A DNA stretch of 64,000 nucleotides from Spongilla lacustris (Eukaryota > Porifera > Demospongiae > Spongillida > Spongillidae). Both the position numbers and the translations under genes were made by a program. Below the pieces are notes generated by a model. That model was not told the DNA's origin. It did no database searches and saw nothing but the letters and a program-made list of their open reading frames with translations. The DNA lies in assembly GCA_949361645.1 (NCBI GenBank), contig OX442428.1, forward strand, positions 7,166,964 to 7,230,963, written 5' to 3'. Positions 11,025 through 22,514 of the stretch are shown here, one piece after another. Position 1 is the stretch's first letter. Every line of letters begins with the position of its first letter.

Positions 11025-11597
11025 GCCTAAGGGTTGTACATGTATGTTAGGCCTAATGCTTGTACATGTATGTTAGGCCTAATGCTTGTACATGTATGTT
11101 AGGCCTAAGGCTTGTACATGTATGTTAGGCCTAATGCTTGTACATGTATGTTAGGCCTAATGCTTGTACATGTATGTTAGGCCTAATGCTTGTACATGTA
11201 TGTTAGGCCTAAGGCTTGTACATGTATGTTAGGCCTAATGCTTGTACATGTATGTTAGGCCTAATGCTTGTACATGTATGTTAGGCCTAATGCTTGTACA
11301 TGTATGTTAGGCCTAATGCTTGTACATGTATGTTAGGCCTAATGCTTGTACATGTATGTTAGGCCTAATGCTTGTACATGTATGTTAGGCCTAATGCTTG
11401 TACATGTATGTTAGGCCTAATGCTTGTACATGTATGTTAGGCCTAATGCTTGTACATGTATGTTAGGCCTAATGCTTGTACATGTATGTTAGGCCTAATG
11501 CTTGTACATGTATGTTAGGCCTAATGCTTGTACATGTATGTTAGGCCTAATGCTTGTACATGTTGCTTGTACATGTATGTTAGGCCTAATGCTTGTA
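11025..11597. repeat. 26-bp minisatellite, about 22 units
   Basis: The unit contains 'gttaggcctaatgcttgtac' plus 'atgtat' and is almost perfectly conserved; three of the early units have AAGG in place of AATG. It contains two palindromic words, AGGCCT and TACATGTA. One truncated unit sits near 11562. A single diverged unit is left at 12240-12275 next to a paralogous flank. Confidence 0.97.
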
Positions 11598-12064
11598 AGA
11601 TCGCTAGTGGAGATTGGGGCCGCAGGTTGTCCTATTTTTTTACTTCATAATCACCCCCATGATTTTGAAATTGGCCAATCAAATTAGCAGTTAAAGGACA
11701 TCATCTACCAACACTTTGTAAATACTGTTCTGTTTGGCTTCACATATACATTTGTTGCATCACTGATTGTTATTAAGATATGTTTGTGACCACTCTCGTG
11801 AAGACTTCAATGTTTTTGCACACAATCCTTCTAGACCTAGCACAACGGATGGACTACCTAGCACAACGCGTGGACTTGGTGAGGAGGCTTGACGTGGCTG
11901 AGGCAGCACTTATGCAGATGAGAGCTGACTGGGACGATGTGGTGAGGCAGGCAGTCGGGAGGGTGCTCGAGATCGTCAATCCTGACCAGTATCATGCCCC
12001 ACTTATTCTGCAAGGTAGATGGCATTGCTGCATGTGTAGAAAGACACTCTCTCGAGTAATTTAA
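11598..12064 (+). pseudogene. Diverged, shortened copy of the glutamine-rich coiled-coil ORF
   Basis: The frame at 11780-12064 contains VRRLDVAEAALMQMRADWDDVVRQAVGRVLE, closely matching the second copy at 12990-13085. The glutamine-rich stretch of that copy is missing. The flank at 11605-11700 (gattggggccgcaggttgtc and following) is repeated at 12289-12370. The frame continues past the homologous region into unrelated residues. I interpret it as a decayed paralogue of the 12.7 kb ORF. Confidence 0.45.
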
Positions 12065-12371
12065 TAGGCATGAAATTTGCGTGAAAATATACATTATACA
12101 CTAATGTGAGATCGAAAAGTAACGATCCGCATAACGTCGTAATGATGCAATACAAACATGAATGCTGACAATATGTCAAAAACACGAAAACAAGATGTTA
12201 ACATGGAGGCAGCCTACTACCCTGAGCCATTGAGTCACATACAGGTATGTAGGTTATGTTTGCGTAGGCTTAATGCTTTGTAGTGGAGACTGGAGCCGCA
12301 GGTTGTCACATTTTTGTATTACATAACCACCCCCATGATTTTGAAATCACCATCAAATTAGCAGTTAAAGG

Positions 12372-12643
12372 AATTCTTTTTCTCTGGTCCCAAGTTAGCA
12401 CATCAAAGCAAAGCTATTATGCCGCCATGCATGGTTACAATAACGTTGGTAACTCAACTAAACTCGACCTACCGTAGCTAAAAAACACGTCTAGGATTTA
12501 AAAATGTAGTTCAAATGTCTGTAGCATGTTTTTCAGCCATGCTAGGTCGAGTTTTCCAACGTTGTCGTAATTACGCTTGGTGGCGTATCGGGATCGAATA
12601 GCTTCACTTTGACGTGCTAACTTGGGACCAGAGAAAAAGAATT
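12372..12643. mobile_element. 272-bp foldback MITE
   Basis: The ends are near-perfect inverted repeats: 'aattctttttctctggtccc' continuing into 'aagttagcac' at 12372-12401, with the reverse complement at 12614-12643. Homology between the two arms continues inward for about 100 bases with decay. It includes paired copies of an 'aacgttgg..aactcgacct' block. This is typical of a non-autonomous foldback element. No clear target duplication is visible. The paralogous region near 11690 lacks it. Confidence 0.75.
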
Positions 12644-12720
12644 AGAGCTTGGCAATTTTGGGCCAAGCTCCAAGGACCTGCACAACGAGTTTGCACCATT
12701 AGAGATGCTAAACTGTCAGA

Positions 12721-12911
12721 ATGGGAATATCTGTACACCACGGTAGAGAAATGTATGACGTCCGGTACATTAGTGTTCTGTTTGGCTTCTTTCCCTACTC
12801 TTGTGAAGACTTCAATGTTTCTGCACACATTCTTATAGACATTGTCAGGGCAGCTGCAGATGAACAGATGTTGTTCCAGCAGTTGTTCCAGCAGCAGCAG
12901 CAGTTGTGCCG

Positions 12912-12943
<32 letters not shown>

Positions 12944-13152
12944 TGGTAGTAGTGCCTGCAGTAGGACCAGCACCTGCAGCACAACTGATGGACTTGGAAA
13001 GGAGGCTTCAAGTGGTTGAGGCAGCACTGATGCAGATGAGGGCTAACTGGGAGGATGTGGTGAGGCAGGCAGTCGGGAGGGTGCTGGCAGCCGCCGGCCT
13101 GCCTAGGCCTGGCTACGATGTGCCACTGTCTGATCTCCCATCAGGCTCCTAA
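12721..13152 (+). CDS. Glutamine-rich coiled-coil ORF, possibly a terminal exon
   Basis: This is a 143-residue frame. After about 45 residues it has a poly-glutamine stretch (QQLFQQQQQLCRQQQQ and onward, encoded by CAG runs at 12884-12941), then a Pro/Ala linker. Next comes a short amphipathic helix likely to form a coiled coil (LERRLQVVEAALMQMRANWE), and finally VGRVLAAAGLPRPGY before the stop. I do not recognise the family. Two partial duplicates upstream (10.87 kb and 11.78-12.06 kb) share the coiled-coil part, so the coding frame is the conserved unit. An overlapping frame (12614-12838) may be an upstream exon read in another phase. The start is uncertain and the ORF may be only the last exon of a gene. 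Confidence 0.45.
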
Positions 13153-13890
13153 CTTTCCTACACCCACCACCACCCTCACCTGCCCCATTGCTACCCTTGA
13201 TGTGCTCCCCTATGTTATGTTGTACTCGCTTGTCATGGGATTACTAACTGCTGCATTACACCTTTGATCAGAGTTTGTTGTGAATGATATGATACTGATA
13301 TGGGTGGGACATGCCACCTGCTTAGTATGATGATGAGACAGCTGGGGGGGGGGGGGGGGGTATCCACAAATGTTGGTTCCCCCCCTCCCCCCACACACAC
13401 ACTTTTGCATGCACTGATTCCTACTTGTGTTATAGAGTTTCTCCCACATCAAAAATGTGCACACCTGGCATATGACCTCAGTAACAGTTGATGTAATGTT
13501 GAAGACTTCCTATAATTAGCTTATGTACCATATGGTACTCCACATTGCGCCCATCTTCAAGAACAGCATGGAGTTATCACTGTATATCAATTACATGCAT
13601 GTATGTGCATGCTATCATGGACACTGGACATATAAAATGCCCTTGGCACTCAAAGGGTTAATAGGTATGGTGATCTGCCTGGCTGAAAACTAACCCGATT
13701 AAGTTGCCTAGGCAATCGATTATATTGTTTTAAATCGTTTTCTAGCTTGAAAATAAATCGTCTGATGTTATATACGTGTAGCATAATAACGTGGTAAGAC
13801 TTGTAATAGCACAAGCGGTGATGTCATCTCTATGCTCACATGTAGCCACACCCTACTGTTACAAAAACAAGCTCCGTATATACTATCTAT
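13153..13890. other. Intergenic, upstream of the ubiquitin-like/helical gene
   Basis: A G/C homopolymer pair (about 13344-13392) forms an imperfect inverted repeat. No gene is supported. The core promoter of the next gene is not obvious; 'ttatatacgtg' at 13768 is a weak TATA candidate. Confidence 0.35.
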
Positions 13891-15981
13891 GTGCCGGCAA
13901 CGAGCATGGATCAGGTGATAAGGATGAAGTGTGCCGAGGCTGCTTCACATGCAGACGTAGAGGAGGATCATCCGACAAATGAAGTCACTTATAACGTTCT
14001 CCTTCATCGTACTGTACACAACAATGCAGTAGAAAGCACCCGTACTTTAACCGTGAACAGGTTTCCGGAAAGTGTAGCGGAGTTAAAAAAGCATATTCAG
14101 CATGAATTTCACATACCTACCTACGATCAGAAGCTATCGTTTGGGTTATCAGCCATGGAAGACAGCTCAAGTTTGGATTTTTACAGGTTAAAAAACGGCG
14201 ATCAACTCGTCTTAGAATACACCGGAATTGCTCGGGTGGACTGCGTTCTATCCGTTATATCGGCGCTCCGTGATTCCTTATTTAAACTGACATTTCAGAA
14301 TACTTCCTCTGAACAAATTTCAGAAAAGCTTTATGTGAAAAAAATCAACCGACATGTACAACAGCTAACCACAGGCGATGATAGAATGGCAAATACAAAG
14401 TTCTTCGTACACAATGGAGGCCTGCAGGTGATCAAGGATCTTCACTCGTTACTGCTGAAACAACCGTGGGATAAAATATGCCATATCGATCTCCAGTACT
14501 TGGAGAGGTCTATACTTTGTTTATTATCTGCAGTCTGTAAGGAGATACCCCAACATCAAAGACTTGAAGTTAGCTTGAAAAATGTTGTGGGTTCATTCCT
14601 TCGGGTTCCGATAATATCTGTACCCCAAATGGTACCAAGCAATCCCCAGTTTTCAACCACTGCTACTTCTGATGAGCAGTTACAGGTGCTGGCCGATGTC
14701 ATATACACAGCTCTGGAATGTCTTTGTAGGTAAGTTATTTGATTATTTTCCATCAGTATATACTGATGAACAAATAATCAAATAAACAATACAATAACGT
14801 AAAGGTACAGCACGTGTAAGGGTCATTAGAGTAGTTCACCCATATACCACTGCTGGGGTTGTGCATAGCAAAGGCCATGTGATATCCCTGCCATAAAGCA
14901 GAGCCAGCTAGCCTATCATAGACTTGTCAAAGATACAAAGTGATGCAACAATTTGTATTGTTTGTTGATTATGATACATGGGAGAGAATGGGGAGAGGGA
15001 TTTCAAGTGCATTACAATCCTGAGGGTATTTCATTACCTCCATGCCGCATTAATATTTTTATTATTTGATCTCCTTGCTCCACCCAAATATTCTACTATA
15101 AGCATTGCAAAAGACGACGACCATCAAATTGAGATAGTATCAAACCAAGACGTCATGCAGCAGATGATCGGGTGTCTGCACAATGCACGCATCAAGGTTA
15201 ACTACTGCCTGTTCATTCTCTCATGCAACTCTTCCACACACCAGCACCTTTGCAACCTGAGACTCATTTCTGGTGTGATGTCCGCTTCAGATTGGCTTTT
15301 ACCCCAAGCGCAATTTGGAGACATGGATCCAGCACTCTGCACAAAACTGGAGCGTGAGCTTGCAGCGTAAGCACGTGTTCAGTCACACCAATTTTGTGCA
15401 TCATGTTTATATTCCCTCGATGCATTTAATTTAGGTACTTTGGCTACATGATGATAGCTCAGTTGGTATTGACCAAGGTGGCTTGCTTTCCGGATAGTCT
15501 AACTTATAGGGCTTGTAGGTTCTTGATGCATTTTCTTAGTGATGTGGACTGCAGTCTTCTTCATAAGTGGGCAGTACAGGTGAATGGGTATGCACTCAAC
15601 GACGTATTACCTGTTATGAGGTTGGTATACAGCACGCCATCACGCCACACATCACCATTTCCAATTGCCTTGCTGTGCTTGAATATTGCACTCCTTGGCC
15701 TTCAAGTAATATTAAATGGAGAAGATGAAAGACAAGTTCTAATCAAGCAGGGCTTACTGGATTACCTGACCTGTTTGCCCTGGTACATACCAAAAGGCTC
15801 TGGGGCCCACGAGAGGGCAAAGGCTGTACTAGATATGGTTGGTTCTCATGTGCCTCTTCAGCCTCCAAGTCTGAACAATATTGTGAGAGCAAAGCTAGCA
15901 GCGACATGCTGTGGACTTGAGAAGGCTATGCACTCAGACTGCCATCAACTTGTGTATGGACTCCAGCCAGTCTGGGCCTAG
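13891..15981 (+). CDS. Ubiquitin-like domain plus helical (armadillo-like) repeat protein, intact copy
   Basis: Three exons join in frame: 13891-14729, 15103-15366 and 15435-15981 (1650 nt, 549 residues). Both introns have GT-AG ends (gtaagt..ataag; gtaagc..tttag) and both are phase 2. Residues ~30-110 have the pattern of a ubiquitin-like beta-grasp: VTYNVLLHRT, then VAELKKHIQHEFHIP, then QKLSFG, then LKNGDQLVLEY. The rest is leucine-rich helical sequence (LQYLERSILCLLSAVCKE; LNIALLGLQVILNGEDERQVLIKQGLLDYL) resembling armadillo/HEAT-like repeats. A ubiquitin-pathway or scaffold role is possible but is inference; I do not recognise the exact family. It converges on the SLC15-like pseudogene at 17.2-20.3 kb. 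A second, broken copy lies at 23.4-25.5 kb. A start at 13906 (MDQVIRMKC) is an alternative. Confidence 0.85.
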
Positions 15982-16290
15982 CCAGCTGTAACTTTATATG
16001 TGTGTTAATTTGTACATTTATTTCAATATTAGTTTTATGTGCCTTTTTTTCATTATAAAAGTATTGGCTTGTGTGGTATGGAGATACAACAGTAGTGGTC
16101 CAAGGAGGATGCTTGTCATTGTACATGTATTGACGCACAGAACCAAAGCCATGCATAGTAGGGCTGCAGATGATCAACCAAGGAGATGTTTTCCTTTTCA
16201 TTTGCATGTTTTGTTTATGTCTGGCTATAGCATGCATGGGCCAACATAAAAGACTTACATGTAGGCACTGATCATGATCATGTAGTTTAT
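15982..16290 (+). other. 3' flank of the helical-repeat gene, shared with unit 2
   Basis: The stretch matches 25515-25760, about as well as the coding part does. It probably holds the 3' UTR; no clear AATAAA is visible near the stop. Confidence 0.5.
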
Positions 16291-16455
16291 GTGTCAAGAC
16301 ATTAGTGGGGAAAGGTATGGATCAAGACATTAAGGGGAAGGTCCGTTTGGTAGGGGGAAGGTATGGATCAAGACATTATGGGGGGAAGGTATGGATCAAG
16401 ACAATAGGGGGAAGGTATGGATCAGGACATTAGGGGGAAGGTATGGATGAATACA
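16290..16455. repeat. Minisatellite of ~26 bp, short allele (about 6 units)
   Basis: The unit is 'gacattagggggaaggtatg' plus 'gatcaa'. The same repeat occupies the equivalent place in unit 2 (25755-26525) with about 30 units. Confidence 0.9.
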
Positions 16456-17160
16456 AAATTGCAAACAAGTCAGTTATCACTATCACAAAGGGCTGCTCAT
16501 TCCATGCAGTGTGTTCCTCCACACAACACCACAGCCCATGCAATCAGTTTCAGAGGAACAAACTACACCAAATAGATACATGTAATTGAGGAGAGAATTA
16601 ATCCAAGGCCCTCCCTTTTGTGATTGGACATCGAACATTACCAGCAGGCATTTTCATCCCACATTGAGATTTGAGCAACCAGCAACCTTTGATCCGAACG
16701 TCACATCCAAGCTAAGTTCAGGTACCTTATTTGCAGCCCTGCAGCCAATGTACATGCACAAACGCAATTTTAATGATACTAAATGCTCATGGTCATGCAT
16801 TTCCATCAGTGTTGGGGTTGCAGAAGCCATGCAAACTTTGTCACTCCTTGCAAGTCGCCTGCTGAAAGTCTCATCAGTGCCACCTGTCAATTGCATGGCA
16901 TGTACGCTTGATGCGAGCCTACTAACGGGCACTCCTGTCACGAACAGGATCAATTGTTTTGGACTTAACTGTATAAGTTATGTATATAAAATTATAAGCC
17001 TTTTGCATGTAGTTTGTAAATGTATACCGGGGTATTAATGAATATTTTTTTGTAAACAGATGATAATGATATTTTTTTCAACTTACAGCTAGCAGAGATC
17101 TGAGAGGGGAAGAAGAAAATATAATAAGCAAAGCTATACATGTGCATAAACTGCGAGAAA
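16456..17160. other. Intergenic between convergent genes, conserved in the duplicate
   Basis: 16590-17160 matches 26575-27135 closely. Open frames on both strands here (for example minus 16654-16953) are not preserved with protein-like substitutions in the copy, so I treat the stretch as non-coding duplicated DNA. Confidence 0.5.
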
Positions 17161-18403
17161 TGTCTAAGAATTGGTGGAACTAGTATCCTGACTATAGTAT
17201 TCCTCGGCATACATGTGTTCATTTATGGTGACATCATCTCTTCTCCGATAAACGTACTTGTTTGAAAACAAGCAGTACAGCACCAGTCCAATGGTTCCGA
17301 TAGCTATGATAACGATGAAGAAAATGGAGGCGCAGTTGAAATTTTCGTAGCTCTGGGACGGTCTAGACATGTAGACCCACATGAAGGGCAATGAGATGGT
17401 CTGAAGTAGCATAAATCGAAGCCCTAATAATGCATATGTCAACCCAACGAGGATGCTTTTGAAATATTCGGGCGATTGCGCAATAGTGAGCTCCATCAGG
17501 GTGCTGAAATACAGCGAGTAGGCCACCGAATATAGGATGTTCGAAGGCATCATGCTGTAAGCACTAATGGCGGGCGCCTCTTGTTGAGTTGTATTTATTG
17601 CCTGAAACATGCACACGTTGTGGTTCTGAGCGGCTGGCCAGTTGTCGATGATCAGCAAACCGAGTGCGCTGATAACAAATAGAATTATTGTGAACCCGTG
17701 TCGTTTCAAAATGCTAGGATACCATCTCCTTAGTAGTGGGAATATCACGAACTCGTGAACGGGAATGACAAAAACTCCGGTGATCGCGAAAACGATGTTA
17801 CGAACCGCCCCACCGGTCCAACGCATGCGGTTTTGAAATGCCGTGATGATGTACGCATCGGCGCTTGGTGTATAAGCAGCGAAGCGACGCAGCTGACCGC
17901 GATGATGATGAGGATCCGTAAAGTCACCTTCACGTCCTCCACCTGCTCCGTGCTGAACGGTCCCCCGTAACGCGACTTGCCCAAGTCGATTCTCGATATC
18001 TTCTCGTCTTCGCAATACGTCCATGCACTCCGGTTAAGAGGGTATTTGTGTGTAATGGCGAATTTCAAGACTTGAAACGCTTGCTTGTAAGATCCGCCAC
18101 TTCGCGGCTCCATATGATACGAAGGAAATAGGCAGTGATGGTTGAAAAATAAGAACAGCCAGAGTCCCACGGCCATTGAAAAATACAGCGGCACAAGAAT
18201 CTTCTCCACTAGAACTTCGCCACCCACGTGCGCTGCTAGCATAACTATAGCATCATTGATAGCCTTTGCAAGCAGGGTTGCCGAAAGTCAGGCCAGGGTC
18301 CGGCCTGTGACCGGCCGGCCTGAAAGGCCCGGCCTGCCAGGCCGGCCTGCCAGGTCGGATAAATTGATGTTATTAAACAATTTATTAAACACCACAAAAC
18401 ATT

Positions 18404-18676
18404 ATGAAATTATTAAACAATTTATTAAAAAATCATACTTCTTCAGCTCCATCCGAGCGGGTGTTTTCGCGAGCTAAGCTGATTCAACAGCGCCAGAGAT
18501 GGAACCTTCTCCCTCAACGTTTGGAGGCGTGTGTCATGCTGAAGCACAATGCATGGTTAATTACAAAGTATTTTGATAGCAAGCGCGCTGTTTGCATCAC
18601 TGCATGTTATGTATCTCAGACTCAGTTTCTGTATCCGCAATTTGTAAATTGTAAACATTGCCAGCTGATTGTATAA
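18404..18676 (+). pseudogene. hAT transposase C-terminal dimerisation domain remnant
   Basis: The frame contains SSAPSERVFSRAKLI, then LLPQRLEACVMLKHNAWL. This is the signature end of the hAT C-terminal dimerisation region (SxPSER.FS...R..L.p..v..l..L..N). Only the last ~60 residues of a transposase are present. The catalytic DDE core and BED zinc finger are absent, so the element cannot move by itself. The codons before the SSAPSER block come from AT-rich sequence and are probably not original. Confidence 0.88.
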
Positions 18677-18690
18677 TAACTATATTACTA

Positions 18691-19508
18691 TATGGGACAG
18701 TTTCCGAGAAAACTTCCTATGTTTTATAACGTTATAAAATAATCGTGTTAGAACGTTTGAATCGCTGTGTCGTCCGAACGGTATAGGCTATCGACTTCCT
18801 ATTTTCATAACTACGTACTACACCATTGCTCTATGGTAAAATACATTTTGGTGTCTTGCAGTTGCTCCGTGCCAGCATTGCAACGTTGGATACCCCGTCA
18901 GGTTCAAACCCAGCATAACTTTCTGTAGGAGTAATCAAATCGCTTCAAATTCGGTTTGTAGGTAGAGAGGTCCTATATCTATCGATTTGTTCTGAATTTT
19001 TATGCCATCCATTACAGAGATATAGTTGAACAAACTACGTACGTGCACATTTTCCCGCTCGATTCGCACCGATGATTTAGGCAAATCGCGTCCCGCTCAA
19101 AGTATTGGAGGCGGTGATTATATCATTGCCGCGTATCGAGCGGGAAAAAGTGCACGTAGTTTGTTCAACTATATCTCCGTAACGGATGGCATAAAAATTA
19201 ACGAACAGAACAAAACGATAGACATAGGACCTCTCTACCTGCAAACCGAATTTGAAGCGATTTGATTACTCCTACAGAAAGTTATGTTTGGTTTGAACCT
19301 GGTGGGGGTATCGAACGTTGCAATAATGGTACTGAGCAAGTGCAAGACACAAAAATGTATTTTACCCTAGGGCAATGGTGTAGTATGAAGTGTTGAAAAT
19401 AGGAAGTCGAAAGCCTTGGCAGATACAGCAATTCAAATGTTATAACACGATTATTTTATAATGTTATAAAACATAGGAAGTTATCTCGGAAACGTAAACT
19501 GTCCCATA
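18691..19508. mobile_element. 818-bp full-length palindromic (foldback) element nested in the hAT
   Basis: The ends read TATGGGACAGTTT in inverted orientation, flanked by TA on both sides (18689-18690 and 19509-19510). Nearly the whole element is one long inverted repeat centred near 19100. For instance 'caaatcgcttcaaattcggt' at about 18938 is mirrored at about 19245-19264, and 'gttgaacaaactacgt' at 19025 at about 19155. Such a fold could give a near-complete double-stranded hairpin. The related ends TATGAGACAGTTCACG and TATGGGACAGTTCACG occur at 29326 and 34291. Confidence 0.88.
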
Positions 19509-20261
19509 TATGGCTATAGACATCGCGAAATGAATTAATAATTTATTATAATAAGTGGGTGGATCCCGGCCTGCCGGCCTGTCAGGTCACGGTCCGGCCT
19601 GCCAGGCCAAGCTAAATGTCCGGCCTGGCAGGCCGACCTGGCAGGCCGGACTGGCCTTCGGCAACCCTGTTTGCAAGCATCTCGACCCATGTCCACCAAA
19701 GGACGAACGAAGATAACTCGTCCGAACACGCGTCTTTGAGCTGGTCTATTCCAAAAACCAGCAGACTCGGTTTAGCAACTGTACTGCTGATCGAAGTAAT
19801 CATGAAAGTGGACAAGGAAATAAGGGGCACGGCTAGGTTGCTGTTGTCCACTTTAATGACGCCACTATTACTTAAGATGAAGTAGACTTCTCCGATCAAC
19901 ATTCCAGCCGTCAGCGTAATCGAAAAGACCGTCAACATTTTATATCGTCCAAAATGAGGTAACCAAATACTGGGCACGAGACAAACGTAAGCGCCAGGAT
20001 ACCGGAGTAAAACAGGTCAGAGTACGCGTCGTTATCGCCTGTAGCCCACTTACTAAACAGATCAGCAGAATAACTGGTATCGACTAATGCTATGGAGATG
20101 AGGAAACACCACGACAAAGCTGCGAACGCATGTTTGGACTTGAAAATTCGTAGATGGTAGTAATGCCGAACATGAACCCTATTGGCTGTCCCAATAGTGC
20201 TGCTTGCATTTTGGCATCGATCATTTACCAGAAGGCACACGTTCTCCGGCTTCGTATTCAT

Positions 20262-21555
20262 TGCACATCAAGACTATATATAGATTGATCACTCATGCAC
20301 GCACCTGAATAAACTGAAATTATGTACATACCGTATAGCATACGCATGAACCATAGCTAACTGCGTGAGTGCATGCATGCAGTATTAATTGCAGACGGCC
20401 CACGACTATATATATTATTATAATTGATATTAATTGTCTTGTGTGTACTGATATGCATGTGACTTGACGTAGTCACATGCATGTGGTATATTTCGTCTTT
20501 TAATTTGTAAAACTGAGGGTTATTATTTTGGATACATACATGTGCGTATTAAAGCGCTAAGTTACAATTACATTATTTATACAATGTATATATAATTATG
20601 GTATAAAGTAACTTATGTATTACGCTATACTTGGGGCTTGTTAATCTGTAGTTTCTGCAGGGTAAATTATTCAGGTTACTTACTGCCGGTGATGTATGAA
20701 TTGTGAATTTTGCGGTTATAGGATACAATCATGCATGTACCTAGAGCTTGTATACCTTATAAGCACATAACTGAAGGAATAGATTTCAACTATGCATGCG
20801 GACAGCTGACCCATGCCATTTTAAGACAACCATTTCCATCATGACATTATATAAGCATAATGAATTTTTGGCCGCGGGAGAGGTCATTAAAAACTTCATA
20901 CACATGCAATTTGACGCAAACATGCACTTACATTTGGATTCGATGAAGAAAGAACCGCGCGCGCGCGCGCCCACATAATAGCTAATTTGTAAAAAAAACT
21001 GAAAAAGCAATCTAAAAGAGCCGTTTTAAATTTTGATCCGCACGTAGCGAACTCTATACATGTACGTGCAATTTTTTTTTATGAAGTCTATTAGTCGACT
21101 CTGAAAACGTTTTTATTTTCCTGCAACTGACAATTAAACGACAAACGACAGTTTAATGCGAACATCCACGGTATAAATCAGCCATTAAGAATAAATGACA
21201 TTTTTGCAATTCAGTTATGGATAAACTTATAAGCTCGCAAAGCATTATTGTATTCAATACACAACCATTCCCATGTATACTTGTTTTCGACCAAGTGATT
21301 GTCCATATGCACAACTACTATTCACTTATATCTGCAACATGCCCATTGACTCCTTACTAATATTTGTTTGACTGACCGGGAATAGCAATCACAGATTAAA
21401 GACCTTTAAAAATCTGTGGAGCCAGGAGGAGGGCGGGGCAAGGATGGGAGGGACCCCCCCCCCCCCCCCCCCCCCAGCAAGGAGGTATAGGGGAGCGCTG
21501 GAATTGCACAACTTTCGTACTTTTTGAGTCCTAAAACGTTAACATTGCATAACTG
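20262..21555. other. Intergenic; first ~500 bases shared with unit 2
   Basis: 20262-20790 matches 28830-29320 with indels (shared words: 'gacggcccacgac', 'tgtgacttgacgta', 'acctagagcttgta'). The stretch 20774-20870 also matches 34305-34405, beyond the insertion in unit 2. A C homopolymer lies at 21454-21474. No gene is seen. Confidence 0.5.
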
Positions 21556-21559
21556 CGTA

Positions 21560-22509
21560 GGGGAGGAGTGGGTTAGTTGAGCCACTTTTTAGGTTTAGGT
21601 TTATACTGCCTCTGAGGTTTGGTATTAAGCAGAGGTTAATACTCTGATGTAAAGGGGCATCACTTGGGTACATGTCATAGGAATGTTAGAGACTGGGGAT
21701 GTACGTGAGAATAGGGACATTATTAAAAATCAACAGGTGTCAAATGGCACAACTAACCCAGCCAAGTGGGTTAGTTGTGCCAGGTACATGGGTCAGTTCA
21801 GCCATATGCTGCCTTCAGCCAAAGTTAGTTGCATTGCACAATAATTGCTAACATAAGTAGGTCTAGGCCTTATGTTGTCAAATCATTGATAAAAGCAAAT
21901 TCATACACTAATGCATGACACTTTTTCAATGAGAGCTCTTGAATTTGATCAGCAAGTGTTTTTAACGTTATTCAAAGTCATTTTTCTATTTAGAAATTAA
22001 AACAGAATACTTCTGAGATTGCTGCATAGCCAAATAAGCATAGCTCACTATTTGTATTACGTCAATCAATAAATCATTTTAATGCCATACAATTGCAGCT
22101 AAAGCTATGGCTCAACTAACCCCCTTTGCAAATGGCTCAACTAACCCCACTACTAACTTTTCCTGTAACTACCTAAGTTGTATAAAAAGGAAGCAAAGTA
22201 TAGAATTCATTATAAACATAAATATAGCTGCATACATGTACTTTCAAACACCCAAGACTGAAACAAGAATATAGTCATTGTGTAGACATTATGAGGGCAC
22301 AAACCGTAAAAACACTTTGATCATCAAAATTCTTATTTTTGAATTTCATATTCTGATGAATACTAAAACAAAATCCTAAAGTAGGACAAAAAGCTAGTCA
22401 TAACACTTAATGCCAATATATGTTAACATAATTCAATTATGTTTCTTCATGGAGCTAAAACAGGGGGTGGCTCAACTAACCCAGTGGCTCAACTAACCCA
22501 CTCCTCCCC
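21560..22509. mobile_element. 950-bp MITE-like element with TA flanks
   Basis: The ends are inverted repeats starting GGGGAGGAGTGGGTTAGTTG, flanked by TA on both sides, which suggests a Tc1/mariner-type target. The core GGGTTAGTTG(A/T)GCCA is repeated several times inside in both orientations (about 21768, 22120, 22140 and 22470-22500). The right end has a doubled copy. No coding frame is present. It is non-autonomous. Confidence 0.75.
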
Positions 22510-22514
22510 TAGTA

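Larger units (their letters stand above)
18273..19669 (+). mobile_element. hAT-superfamily transposon, deletion derivative
   Basis: Terminal inverted repeats begin CAGGGTTGCCGAA at both ends. An 8-base target duplication, TTTGCAAG, flanks it (18265-18272 and 19670-19677); the intact transporter copy has a single TTTGTGAG there. Eight-base duplications and CAGGG ends are typical of hAT. Just inside each end are clusters of 'ggcctgccaggccggcctg', likely subterminal transposase-binding repeats. The interior keeps a fragment of a hAT transposase (18420-18590) and a nested foldback element. Confidence 0.93.
17164..20261 (-). pseudogene. SLC15/POT-like transporter, dead copy split by a hAT element
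   Basis: The coding sequence matches the intact copy at 27138-28829 along its length, in two pieces: N-terminal part 20261-19670 and C-terminal part 18272-17164. Three lesions are visible. First, a 10-base deletion near 19956 removes the segment after VSCPVFGYL and shifts the frame. Second, a 1397-base hAT element (18273-19669) is inserted with an 8-base duplication, after VEML. Third, one base is missing near 17870, at the position of ASLPLAPSS in the intact copy. It also has four extra residues near the start (MNTKPENVCL against MENVCL). The last ~220 residues remain open and nearly identical to copy 2, so inactivation looks recent. Confidence 0.93.

Noticed and set aside
11025..11597. CRISPR-like appearance of the 26-bp repeats
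   Set aside because: Units are directly adjacent with no unique spacers, and the genome is eukaryotic.
16654..16953. Minus-strand 99-residue frame between convergent genes
   Set aside because: The unit-2 copy is frame-disrupted and the DNA is conserved equally at all positions, so duplicated non-coding DNA is the simpler reading.
17745..18242. Separate small transporter gene on the minus strand
   Set aside because: It is the middle part of the disrupted SLC15-like pseudogene between the hAT insertion and the 1-base deletion.
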